Below, one piece after another: positions 33,702-42,296 of a stretch of DNA of 64,000 nucleotides. A model generated the notes under the pieces. It searched no databases and was not told the origin of the DNA. It worked only from the letters and a program-made list of their open reading frames with translations. Source of the DNA: Flavobacteriia bacterium (GTDB lineage Bacteria; Bacteroidota; Bacteroidia; Flavobacteriales_D; Crocinitomicaceae). Position 1 is the stretch's first letter, and each line of letters starts with the position of its first letter. The stretch covers positions 1 to 64,000 of the forward strand of contig JACPDW010000021.1 in the NCBI GenBank assembly GCA_016183815.1, read 5' to 3'. Both the position numbers and the translations under genes were made by a program.

Positions 33702-35120
33702 ATGGTGAAAACATACATTTTATTATTTTTATGTTTTAGTTGTTTTGTGTCTTGTTCGGAGAACAATTCGAAAGTAGAAGAAGAGTCTGTATCGAAAAGA
33801 GATTTAAAAGAAATTTTAAAAAGTGGCAAATTAATTGTATTAGCAGAAAATAGTACCACCTCTTTTTTTATATATAGAGGTAAAAAGCTTGGTTTTGAAT
33901 ATGAAATATTAAAAGAGTTTGCCTCTCATTTAGGCATAGAATTGGAAGTTAAAATTTTAAGGGATTTTGAAGAAATAAAAAAAATCAATGATAATGAAGG
34001 AGTGGATTTAGTAGCTGGAAATTTAGTTGTCAATCGTTTAGATAAAGATTTTTTAGATTACTCCATACCTTTTTTAAGGACAGAACAAATTCTTGTTCAA
34101 AGAAAACCTGAAAATTGGGAAAATACTCCAACCCACGACTGGAATCATTTGTTAATTCATGAACCTGTAGAATTGGTAAATAAAAAAATTTATGTAAGGA
34201 TGAATTCTGTTTATCATAAAAGACTAATTCATTTGCAAGATGAGATTGGAGACAGTATTTTTATTCAAGCTGAGCCAACTGATATAGGTGTTGAAGAATT
34301 GATTGAAAAGGTTTCAGAAGGTAAAATTGATTATACTATTGCTCCAAAAAATGTTGTTTTAAGTAACGAAAAATTTTACGATAATATTGAAGGGAATGTT
34401 GCGTTAAGTATTAGACAAAATATCGCTTTTGGAACAAGAAAAAATACCCGTTTATTAAAAGCGAAATTAGATCAGTGGTTGGCAGAATATGTAAAAAAAC
34501 CTGAATTTCGGTATTTAAAACATAAATATTATGAAATTGATAAAATGATTGAACAAAACAATTCTTCTTATTTAAGTTTGTCTGGTGGGTCAATATCTCC
34601 TTTCGATGACATTTTTAAAAAAGAAGCTAAAAAAGTTGCTTGGGATTGGACTCTTCTTGCTGCAATTGCTTACCAAGAATCTAAATTCAATCCTTATGTA
34701 ACTGGTTTTGGAGGTGCATATGGAATGATGCAGTTTATGCCTGAAGTCGGGCCGAAATTTGGAGTTTATCCTAACTCTTCTCCAGAAGTTCAAATTGCTG
34801 GAGGAATGAAAAAAATAATGAAAGATTTTGAAATGTGGCCTGATGTAAAAGATAAAAACCAAAGAATAAAATTTGCTTTAGCTTCCTATAATGCAGGGTT
34901 TAGTCATATAAAAGATGCTCAAAATTTAGCAAAAAAATATGGTTTGAACCCTTATCAATGGGACGAACATGTAGAAATGATGGTGAAAAATTTATCAGAA
35001 AGAAAATATTATCTCGACGAAGTAGTTCAATACGGAGCCATGAAAGGGCCACATACACAAAAATATGTGCGATCGGTGTTCTCACGTTACCAGTCTTATC
35101 AGTCTGTTTATGGAAAATAA
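33702..35120 (+). CDS. Membrane-bound lytic murein transglycosylase F-like lipoprotein
   Basis: 472 residues from the ATG at 33702; a longer frame from a TTG at 33627 would place 25 residues before the signal peptide and is not used. Lipobox Cys18 (FVSCSENN). An SBP_bac_3-type solute-binding domain comes first (LIVLAENSTTSFFIYRGKKL, residues about 45-300), then an SLT domain with catalytic Glu in AYQESKFNPYVTGFGGAYGM and MMQFMP, plus ALASYNAGFSHI. This order is MltF. It cuts glycan strands of peptidoglycan with formation of 1,6-anhydro ends. Its 3' end has a weak hairpin. Confidence 0.9.
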   Translation: MVKTYILLFLCFSCFVSCSENNSKVEEESVSKRDLKEILKSGKLIVLAENSTTSFFIYRGKKLGFEYEILKEFASHLGIELEVKILRDFEEIKKINDNEGVDLVAGNLVVNRLDKDFLDYSIPFLRTEQILVQRKPENWENTPTHDWNHLLIHEPVELVNKKIYVRMNSVYHKRLIHLQDEIGDSIFIQAEPTDIGVEELIEKVSEGKIDYTIAPKNVVLSNEKFYDNIEGNVALSIRQNIAFGTRKNTRLLKAKLDQWLAEYVKKPEFRYLKHKYYEIDKMIEQNNSSYLSLSGGSISPFDDIFKKEAKKVAWDWTLLAAIAYQESKFNPYVTGFGGAYGMMQFMPEVGPKFGVYPNSSPEVQIAGGMKKIMKDFEMWPDVKDKNQRIKFALASYNAGFSHIKDAQNLAKKYGLNPYQWDEHVEMMVKNLSERKYYLDEVVQYGAMKGPHTQKYVRSVFSRYQSYQSVYGK

Positions 35121-35121
35121 T

Positions 35122-35148
35122 AAGGGTTTAAGACCGTTGCAAAGCCCT
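35122..35148 (+). terminator. Weak hairpin after the MltF gene
   Basis: AAGGGTTT (35122-35129) can pair with AAAGCCCT (35141-35148) with one bulge, followed by TATTTTAT. It directly follows the MltF stop. The stem is short, so it is only a possible terminator. Confidence 0.35.
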
Positions 35149-35277
35149 ATTTTATCGTTAATCCAAAAAATAATTGGTAACATGCCGATACAATATGAAA
35201 ATAGACAACGCTAAAGGCAGCATCGAAGATTATTTTAATTGACCTATATTGAAAATGTAATCTGTTTTAAACAGGTA

Positions 35278-36057
35278 TTATAATTTTGTTTGTTTTAAAT
35301 ATTCTTCAAACAATATAACTTTTTTTACATCTTTGGGGTTAAATAAAAATGGAGCAACATCGTTTGCCATTTCTAACATATTATTTTGTTTGCAATTATC
35401 TAATATTAATTCTTTCAATTGAGTTTCATTTGAAATTTTAAGTTTAAAATTCAAATATTCATAATTTGGTTTCACATTTTTTCCAAGTAAATAAACAATA
35501 TCAAAAAAATCTCTTCCTTTGTTTCTTTTACGATTGATGACAGCATAAAATTTTTGTGCCAACAATAGTTCAGCAGGAGTGATAAAAATTGAAGTAAAAA
35601 CATCAAATTTATTTAAAATATAAGTTTGAGGTTCAAATTCAAAAAACTGTGCTTCAGTATCTAATTGAATCAGTATTTTTTCTTCGTAATGACCTGAAAT
35701 CCCTTCTTTAAATAAAATGTTAGGAAATTTTATATAACAATGAAACGCTCCTTTAATAACATTTTTACATTCAATATCATAACCCTCCTTCTCTAATTCT
35801 TTGGTAATGTGTTTTGAGATATCAATAAACTCATCTTCTCTTAAATTAAAGTTATCAAAATCTAAATCTTCTGAAAACCTTTGTTGATTATGAACAATTC
35901 GTAAACATGTACCACCTAAGAAACACAGTTTATTTGCCAATGGGCTAGAAAAAATTATTTCCAATATTTTGTACTGTAAATATTCTCTTAAAATAAAACG
36001 TTTAAAAGGTCTTAAATTTTCTGGGTATTGTTGTTGTATTTCTTGAAAACTAAGCAT
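35278..36057 (-). CDS. AbiEii/AbiGii-type nucleotidyltransferase toxin
   Basis: 259 residues from the ATG at 36057, which overlaps the antitoxin stop by 8 bases; the longer TTG reading to 36069 is less likely. The nucleotidyltransferase core reads CFLGGTCLRIVHNQQRFSED followed by LDFDNF, with GGT (48-50) and D64, D66; later RNKGRDFFDIVYLL (about residues 175-190) is the family's C-terminal motif. AbiEii proteins act as toxins (GTP-using nucleotidyltransferases) in AbiE abortive-infection type IV modules. Its upstream gene is the AbiEi antitoxin, translationally coupled. All catalytic motifs are intact. Confidence 0.9.
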   Translation of the reverse strand: MLSFQEIQQQYPENLRPFKRFILREYLQYKILEIIFSSPLANKLCFLGGTCLRIVHNQQRFSEDLDFDNFNLREDEFIDISKHITKELEKEGYDIECKNVIKGAFHCYIKFPNILFKEGISGHYEEKILIQLDTEAQFFEFEPQTYILNKFDVFTSIFITPAELLLAQKFYAVINRKRNKGRDFFDIVYLLGKNVKPNYEYLNFKLKISNETQLKELILDNCKQNNMLEMANDVAPFLFNPKDVKKVILFEEYLKQTKL

Positions 36058-36658
36058 GAATGTATTCAATTAAACGTTTAATTCGTAAATTTAATGCATT
36101 TGAATTGAATAAAATTTGATAATCAGATAATCTTTTGAAATTTATTTTTTTTAAAACTTCTTTATTCCATCTTAACGAATCAAAATCATTTTTAGCAGCA
36201 ATTTCAGGATGTAAATACAAGTAATCTAAAACTGTTTTTTCTAAATTTGCTAGTTTAAAAAAATGATTTTTATATTGAATTAAGGTATAACCGAAAAATA
36301 AGTTTTCTTTTATATTATTGTATGAAAATATTCCAATTAATGTCGAAAAATGATTTGTTTTAAGAGTGCTAACAGATGTTGAAGTAAACACACTTTCCGG
36401 AATCACAGAATAATAGGATAAAGAAGATTCTAATGAAATATATGATGGATGATATATTTTATTGGCAACAAAAAACAGAAATTCATCACTCAGTTCATTT
36501 TTTGAAAAATAATAATAGTTATTCCTTATTTTTTTTATGTAATTTTTCTTTTGCCAGTAAACTAAATTTTTTTTATCAAATTTTGGAAACTCTTTTTCGA
36601 TGTCTTTATTTGTAAAAACACAAAATAACTCCATTTTTTCTTGAAATAGATTGTACAT
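36050..36658 (-). CDS. AbiEi-type antitoxin/transcriptional regulator
   Basis: 202 residues from the ATG at 36658; a TTG reading from 36679 overlaps the promoter box and is rejected. The N-terminal winged helix region reads FTNKDIEKEFPKFDKKNLVY, WQKKNYIKKIRNNYYYFSKN, followed by a part with PSYISLESSLSYYSVIPESV and EKTVLDYLYLHPE, usual for AbiEi antitoxins. AbiEi binds its own promoter and neutralises AbiEii. The promoter box TAATTTTG lies just upstream. The overlap with the toxin gene ensures that the antitoxin is made first. Confidence 0.88.
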   Translation of the reverse strand: MYNLFQEKMELFCVFTNKDIEKEFPKFDKKNLVYWQKKNYIKKIRNNYYYFSKNELSDEFLFFVANKIYHPSYISLESSLSYYSVIPESVFTSTSVSTLKTNHFSTLIGIFSYNNIKENLFFGYTLIQYKNHFFKLANLEKTVLDYLYLHPEIAAKNDFDSLRWNKEVLKKINFKRLSDYQILFNSNALNLRIKRLIEYIHA

Positions 36659-36676
36659 TATATTTCTATTTATTCC

Positions 36677-36684
36677 CAAAATTA
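36677..36684 (-). promoter_or_regulatory. -7 box TAATTTTG of the AbiE operon
   Basis: On the minus strand TAATTTTG matches TAnnTTTG, 18 bases before the AbiEi ATG. It decides the start choice, because the longer reading would begin inside the box. Confidence 0.45.
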
Positions 36685-36791
36685 GTAATTATTAGAAATA
36701 AAAACAAAATTATTGCGGTTTTTTTTATCAAGGAACAACATAAAGCAAAAACTTAGTTTAAAATTTCAAAAATTTATAAACACAATTAATT

Positions 36792-36813
36792 ATTAACCTG
36801 AGTTCGATAGTAA
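36792..36813 (+). repeat. Dispersed repeat, copy 2 (TAACCTGAGTTCGAT core)
   Basis: ATTAACCTGAGTTCGATAGT covers the core at 36794-36808, identical to the copies at 4478 and 54036 (inverted). A loosely similar end, CGGTTTACTCTTATTTTAAT, follows at about 36886. It lies between the AbiE operon and the next cargo gene; 36680-36893 has no gene otherwise. Confidence 0.55.
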
Positions 36814-36893
36814 AATTGAAATTATTAATTTCATCTATTAAAAAGAACAATCTAAAACCAAAAACATAGTTGATGATAAAAATCGGTTTACTC

Positions 36894-39113
36894 TTATTTT
36901 AATAATAATACATGTCCATGCCTTACGATTTTTTCATACTTTAAATTTTCAAACTGTATTCTCCAAACGTAAAGACCCTTTTCAACACTATAAGCATTAT
37001 AAGTTCCATCCCAACCAATAGAAGGGTCATGAGATTCAAAAAGTATTTCACCCCATCTATTAAATATTAATAAAGTATATGATTCAGCCATCACCCCATC
37101 AGAAATTATGGGCTCGAACAATTGATTGTATTCGTCACCATCGGGCGTGAATGTATTGGGTACATATAAAAAATCATCCGTTGGAATTCTTATTATTCTA
37201 CTAACTGTGTCATTACATAATCCATTTTGATAAGAAATTAAAGTTACAAGATAATTTCCAGCTTGACTAGGAAAAGTATGTACAGGATTCTCAGATGTAC
37301 TTGTAATTCCATCTCCAAAGTCCCAAAAATAACTGTCTGCATTAAAAGATTGATTTATAAACTCAACTTGAGGATTATCTATTAGAATTGTTGTATCTTC
37401 AAAGGGAATAAAATTAGCCGTTGAATTTGAATATAAATTAAAAGTTGTTGAATAACTTTCTTCAATTTTACAAAATAGTGCAGGGCATGTATAAGTGACA
37501 ATATGATTACCGGCGTTACTGTTTGACAAATTAATCACACCTGTTTGAACATCAATTGAAAGTCCAGGAGAACAGGAAAAAACTCCATCAACACAAGCGT
37601 TGACATTTAAAATTGGAGTAATGTCTGCGTTTGAAACACAAGAACTACTTGGGATTGTAAATTCAGCAATTTGATTAATTTCTTCAATCGAAACTTGAAC
37701 AATAGTGTCAAAAGATTCAATTCCACAAGCAGACAATATTAAATTGTAAACCACATTATAAGTTCCTATTTGACTGATATTTAAGTCAATTTGCCCACTA
37801 AAAGCATCAATCGTTAAGTTTGGGTCTGTGCATGAAAAAACGCCACCTCCAGCAAATTGAGGATGAAAGATAGGAGTTACTATTCCATTATTTACACATA
37901 AAATTGAATCGTATGAAAAATTCAATATGGGTGGTGGGATCGTATTTAAATTATAGGGTACAAAATTAGGCAAACCCATGCTAGATGTTTGTCCGCCTAA
38001 AAAAAAACCTTCATCTACATAGTTGCATAATATTCCCAACTCATTCGGATTATTAATTACTCCAAGAAACTGTGATTCCGAGCCTGGAACGCCATGATAC
38101 CTTGCAACATATATTTTTCCATCTGGGGCAAGTTGCATACTTGCTAATCCTTGATCGGTTGTAGCACCACTAAAAACCACTTGCATTGACGCAATAATAT
38201 CACCTGCTGAACCTGTTCCTGCACACAAATTCCATTGATAAAGATTCTCAGTTGGAGGATAACCAATAAACGATCCCGTTGCAACTGAACCATATAACTT
38301 TGATCCGTCAGGTGAAAATTCAACACCATATGCAGCCCCCGAAGTTCCACTTAGTTCTATTGCATTAGATAGGGTGCCAGTTTGATTATCGAAGTCGAAT
38401 AATTCAAAGACTCCATTCGAATAGGTTGCAGTGGCAATTTTTTTTCCACCTAAGTAAGCCTTCATTTGACCTGCTTCTAATGACTGATTTTCTGAAATGT
38501 ATAAGCCAATATTGCTAAGAACAGGAGTTGGGTCTACACCATTTTGAGTAATTAAAAAAGATCTAAACTGACTTGCGTTTACGTCTCTTGAAACAATCCA
38601 AATATCGACATTATTTTGATGTCTGATTCCTGTTATTTTTTCACAAGTTGGAGTGTGCAATAATATATTTTTATTGGCGGTAACAGCTCCTAAGCCATCA
38701 TTTAAATTTATGTCAACTTCCGAATATCGCAAACCATCCATTTGTCCGATTAATGTGGTTGTAAAGATGTAATAAAGATTTGTGTAACCAGGTTTTTGTA
38801 TGATTACACCTGATTGTGTTGAAGAAGGACTTCCTAATAACCCAGTGCCATTTTGCATAATGTTATGGTTTCGATCATAAATCGTAACTCCATCTGTGTA
38901 GAATAATAAATTCCCATTTGCATCAGAAATTGAAGCACTACCTTCATCTGTTGACATTGCACTATTGTTTAAGGCAATTGCAGTTCCACTCGAAAAATTT
39001 ATTCCAGCATTATATCCAAAATACCAATTTTTACTTTCACCTTGAGCAATGATAATATTGGTTAAAAAAATAAAATTTACTAAAATAAGTAATGCTGAAA
39101 AATTAGTATTCAT
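36894..39113 (-). CDS. T9SS cargo with beta-propeller-like, Ig/PKD-like and CHU_C domains
   Basis: 739 residues from the ATG at 39113; the longer TTG reading to 39125 would overlap the preceding stop. The upstream gene's stop is 1 base away (TAAAATG). Signal peptide, then NWYFGYNAGINFSSG and repeated blades (SISDANGNLLFYTDGVTI, GVEFSPDGSKLYGS, SMQLAPDGKIYVARY; residues about 25-390) as in Bacteroidota beta-propeller proteins. Ig-like Cys modules follow, then a PKD domain (ADSYFWDFGDGITSTSENPV) and a CHU_C tail (PNTFTPDGDEYNQLF, FNRWGEILFESHD). It is probably an outer-surface protein. Partners are unknown. It is likely co-transcribed with the collagen-like gene before it. Confidence 0.85.
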   Translation of the reverse strand: MNTNFSALLILVNFIFLTNIIIAQGESKNWYFGYNAGINFSSGTAIALNNSAMSTDEGSASISDANGNLLFYTDGVTIYDRNHNIMQNGTGLLGSPSSTQSGVIIQKPGYTNLYYIFTTTLIGQMDGLRYSEVDINLNDGLGAVTANKNILLHTPTCEKITGIRHQNNVDIWIVSRDVNASQFRSFLITQNGVDPTPVLSNIGLYISENQSLEAGQMKAYLGGKKIATATYSNGVFELFDFDNQTGTLSNAIELSGTSGAAYGVEFSPDGSKLYGSVATGSFIGYPPTENLYQWNLCAGTGSAGDIIASMQVVFSGATTDQGLASMQLAPDGKIYVARYHGVPGSESQFLGVINNPNELGILCNYVDEGFFLGGQTSSMGLPNFVPYNLNTIPPPILNFSYDSILCVNNGIVTPIFHPQFAGGGVFSCTDPNLTIDAFSGQIDLNISQIGTYNVVYNLILSACGIESFDTIVQVSIEEINQIAEFTIPSSSCVSNADITPILNVNACVDGVFSCSPGLSIDVQTGVINLSNSNAGNHIVTYTCPALFCKIEESYSTTFNLYSNSTANFIPFEDTTILIDNPQVEFINQSFNADSYFWDFGDGITSTSENPVHTFPSQAGNYLVTLISYQNGLCNDTVSRIIRIPTDDFLYVPNTFTPDGDEYNQLFEPIISDGVMAESYTLLIFNRWGEILFESHDPSIGWDGTYNAYSVEKGLYVWRIQFENLKYEKIVRHGHVLLLK

Positions 39114-39114
39114 T

Positions 39115-42024
39115 TTACTTTTCAAGTTTTTCTTGGATCAATTTTTCAAGTTTTTCAATTCTTGAATTTTGTTCTTCTATTATCTTTTGTTGCTCTTGAA
39201 TTGCTTTTACTAAAGGAACTACAAATTCAGCATAACGCAAACCATATCGGTCGTTTTCATTTTTTGGTTTATCAACACCACTAAAGTCAAAGCCAACTTC
39301 TTTTGCAGCATTTTCAACTTCTTGAGCAATGAAACCACTTTGTAAAATAGCTCCTTTTTCAGATTCAGATTGTTTGTTTCTAAGAGAATCTGGAATTTTG
39401 CTGAATTTCGCAATTGCCTCAATATCTAAATGATACGTCACTGGACGAAGTTTTAAGATAAAATCTAGACCTGGAACTGTTTCCTTTACTTCTTTTTTGA
39501 AACGAGCATCTGACACATTAGTCCAATTGACAAAACCACCTATGGAGGTGATGTTTAAATCTCCTATTATTGCTTGGTTGCTTGCTGTTGCTAATGCTCC
39601 ACTGCCTATCGATATGGTGTTATTTAAATCAGTGGCATAATAAGATGCATTATAACCTATAGCTGTATTGTAATTGCCAGTAACATTAGCTTGTAATGAA
39701 TTTACGCCAACACTAACATTGTATTCTCCAATGGTATTACTCCATAATGATTGAGCACCTATTGATGTATTTTGACTGGCTGTTGTATTTGAAAGCAATG
39801 ATTGACTACCAATTGCTGTATTGCCTGAGCCACTTGAATTATAAGATAATGTTGCTACACCTATCGAAGTATTACTGCTTCCAGAATCATTTAAAACCAA
39901 GGTTTGAGCACCAAGTGCTGTGTTATAGTTTCCGTTAGAATTGGCGCTTAATGAAAGATAACCAATGGATGAATTTCCAATTCCTACAGTATTTGATTTT
40001 AAAGATTGAAAACCAAATGACGAGTTACCCCAACCAATAGTATTACTTTCCATGGAATTATTACCCACAGTGGTATTGGAAAATCCTGTTGTATTGAAAA
40101 ACATCGCATTGTATCCGATTGAAATATTATTACTCGCAGTATTGTTTGAATATGCTGCTTGATACCCAATAGCAATATTCCTAGAACCAGACGTATTTAA
40201 CATTAGGGCATTGTTTCCAACCGCCACATTATTAATTCCATCTAAATTTGCATTTAAACAATCAAAACCTACAGCAGTATTTTCAAATCCTGTAGTATTA
40301 GAGAACAATGTTCCACCTCCAACTGCTGTATTTCTATAACCAGAGGTATTTGCTAGAAGTGATGTGTATCCTACTCCCACGTTATAACTTCCATCATAGT
40401 TAGAATATAGCGAATGGAAACCAATTCCAACATTGTGGTTACCTGAAGAGTTGTTGCGAAGTGCATAACTTCCAATTGAAGTATTGTTTATACCTCCAAC
40501 ATTCGTGCCTAATGATCCATGGCCAACAGCTGTGTTGTCGCTTCCATCTATATTACTAAAAAGAGAGTAAAAACCTACAGCCGTATTTCTGCTACCTGTA
40601 GTGTTCGTAAACATACTTGTATGCCCTATTGCAGTATTATATGAAGAAAGAGAATTATAAAGTGATAAATAGCCAAAAGATGAATTAAAACTCCCATCCA
40701 TATTTTTATTCAAAGTTCCATAGCCAAGCGCCACGTTTTGTTGAGCGGAAGTACTGTTCTGCATCGATTGATTACCTATTGCAATATTATCAACTGATGT
40801 CATGGTATTCAAACTATTGTTTCCAATTGCTAAATTATTACTTCCATTAACGTTTTGTGAAAGTGCATTTTGTCCCAATGCAATATTATTTGTTCCTAAG
40901 GTAGTTGCTGCGTTTGCATTTACTCCAATAGCAATATTTGATGTATCATTTGAATGTATCCACATCACATCCTCACCACTTGATTTTTGCAATTTTATTA
41001 ATGGTTGATTACTACTTTGTGTAGAATTTGATTGGACTATTATTGGTGAAAAATCCGAGTTGCTTTTGACATGTAAAGCTGAAGCGGGATTGCTTAAACC
41101 AATTCCAACTTTGGTACCATCATTACTTAAATTATTGGTTGCAATCCAATTTGTTCCATCATGATACATGGTTTGGTTTTGAGTACCAGTAATACCAAGC
41201 GTACCGTCTTGCCCAGGAGGACCTTGTATTCCCTGAGGTCCTTGTGGGCCTGTTTCACCATCATTCCCTTGGGGTCCTTGTGGGCCTGCTGCACCGTCTT
41301 GCCCTGCAGGTCCTTGAATTCCTTGTGCACCTTGAGGTCCCTCTGGAGCTACAAATTCTACCCAATTGGTTAAATCATCCGCAGGATTGGTATTGGAAAC
41401 AAAACTAACAGCCGATTGTACAATAAACATTGAGTTAACGAGTGGGTTAGAAGAAGAAGGGGCAAAAACATAATCATTAGGATTGTAACTTGTACCTGAA
41501 AGCCACGCCCCTTGATTATTTAAACCAACTCCAGAAGCTCCTTGTGGACCTGCTGGTCCTTGAATTCCTTGCACACCTTGAGGACCCTGGGGCCCATCAT
41601 TTCCTTGAGGACCGGCCGGGCCAGTTGGTCCCTCAGGACCCAGCTGGCTATTGGAAGCATATAGGGCATAAGGAACACTTAACAATTGGGTAGTGCCAGA
41701 AATCGAATAGTTAAATCCACCTAATGGATCTGTTTCGGTTTTAATGAAATAAGGTCCATTTGCCCAATCGATTGTACTTAAAGGTCCAATTTCTACGCTT
41801 ATTAAGCCATTTGCATTGGTAGTTGGCGTTTGAGTTTCCTGGTAGGCAATACTCCCATTTGCACTTCCTTGCAAAATGCTAATACGCATTCCAATTTGGG
41901 TGTTGGCAATCAATTGATCATTTGCATTTCTAATAACTGCTTGATAACTCATTTTACCTGGTGCTTGGGCAGAAATATAAACCACAATTAAAATTGAGGT
42001 TATAATTAAAAATATTTTTTTCAT
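39115..42024 (-). CDS. Collagen-like trimeric surface protein with head repeats and S74 chaperone domain
   Basis: 969 residues. Signal peptide (ending ISAQA), then an N-terminal domain (PGKMSYQAVIRNANDQLIAN, to about 125), collagen-like GxxGxx stretches (about 130-165 and 225-285) around a chitin-binding-type module (GLNNQGAWLSGTSYNPNDYV ... NWVEF). Residues about 380-820 hold about 26 head repeats of 16-17 residues. The C-terminal part shows the S74 motif SDARFKKEV, GFIAQEVENAAKEVG and a final coiled coil (EQQKIIEEQNSRIEKLEKLI). S74 proteins are homotrimers, and the tail may be removed by self-cleavage. The front half is shared with the next protein at 42297, but the tip differs. Confidence 0.85.
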   Translation of the reverse strand: MKKIFLIITSILIVVYISAQAPGKMSYQAVIRNANDQLIANTQIGMRISILQGSANGSIAYQETQTPTTNANGLISVEIGPLSTIDWANGPYFIKTETDPLGGFNYSISGTTQLLSVPYALYASNSQLGPEGPTGPAGPQGNDGPQGPQGVQGIQGPAGPQGASGVGLNNQGAWLSGTSYNPNDYVFAPSSSNPLVNSMFIVQSAVSFVSNTNPADDLTNWVEFVAPEGPQGAQGIQGPAGQDGAAGPQGPQGNDGETGPQGPQGIQGPPGQDGTLGITGTQNQTMYHDGTNWIATNNLSNDGTKVGIGLSNPASALHVKSNSDFSPIIVQSNSTQSSNQPLIKLQKSSGEDVMWIHSNDTSNIAIGVNANAATTLGTNNIALGQNALSQNVNGSNNLAIGNNSLNTMTSVDNIAIGNQSMQNSTSAQQNVALGYGTLNKNMDGSFNSSFGYLSLYNSLSSYNTAIGHTSMFTNTTGSRNTAVGFYSLFSNIDGSDNTAVGHGSLGTNVGGINNTSIGSYALRNNSSGNHNVGIGFHSLYSNYDGSYNVGVGYTSLLANTSGYRNTAVGGGTLFSNTTGFENTAVGFDCLNANLDGINNVAVGNNALMLNTSGSRNIAIGYQAAYSNNTASNNISIGYNAMFFNTTGFSNTTVGNNSMESNTIGWGNSSFGFQSLKSNTVGIGNSSIGYLSLSANSNGNYNTALGAQTLVLNDSGSSNTSIGVATLSYNSSGSGNTAIGSQSLLSNTTASQNTSIGAQSLWSNTIGEYNVSVGVNSLQANVTGNYNTAIGYNASYYATDLNNTISIGSGALATASNQAIIGDLNITSIGGFVNWTNVSDARFKKEVKETVPGLDFILKLRPVTYHLDIEAIAKFSKIPDSLRNKQSESEKGAILQSGFIAQEVENAAKEVGFDFSGVDKPKNENDRYGLRYAEFVVPLVKAIQEQQKIIEEQNSRIEKLEKLIQEKLEK
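39561..40900 (-). repeat. Tandem coding repeat: about 26 head units of 48-51 bases
   Basis: The unit is G-x-x-N-T-A-I-G-x-x-S-L-x-x-N-x-x. I count N(T/V/I/S)xxG starts 25-26 times, with spacing of 16 or 17 residues. Examples are GSRNTAVGFYSLFSNID and GSDNTAVGHGSLGTNVG. The pattern resembles YadA/Hia-type heads and tail-fibre stalks. The bases vary between units, so the array is old. Confidence 0.75.
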
Positions 42025-42026
42025 AC

Positions 42027-42170
42027 TTACTTATTTTTCAACTCTAAAATAATTTTTTCTATTTTTTCAATGCGTAGATTTAGTTCTTCATTTTCTTTCT
42101 TTTGTTTTAGCTCAGCTAGCAATTGAGATGGAATTGTTAGGATTAGTAATATGATAACCAGAACTATAAC
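42027..42170 (-). pseudogene. Decayed coiled-coil gene tail
   Basis: In the 272-base gap a minus-strand frame ends at 42027, only 2 bases before the start of the collagen-like gene. It codes for QLLAELKQKKENEELNLRIE and KIEKIILELKNK, a coiled coil like those that close S74 proteins. No ATG heads it, and another frame upstream (SSGYHITNPNNSISIAS) ends in a stop nearby. It looks like the remnant of a lost gene. The rest of 42025-42296 is AT-rich. Confidence 0.4.
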
Positions 42171-42296
42171 TTAATAAGTAATAAAAATCCCCAACATATT
42201 ACAATACAAACTATTTCTTTCTATTCCAATATCAATTTATCCTCTAATACTCTAACTTAATTTTAAAATATCAACGTAACATATTCGCTTTAAAAC

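Noticed and set aside
35195-35242. 15-codon frame (ATG to TGA) after the MltF gene
   Set aside because: Too short and without a recognised motif or promoter. The gap 35121-35277 otherwise shows only a weak hairpin.
39561-40900. 51-base repeats as a possible CRISPR array
   Set aside because: Units code in frame for G-x-x-N-T-A-I-G repeats, without conserved direct repeats or unique spacers and without cas genes.
41161-41373. Regular GC-rich repeats that look like a CRISPR or minisatellite
   Set aside because: They are the Gly-x-x codons of collagen-like stretches in the gene at 39115; spacing and frame match the coding repeats.
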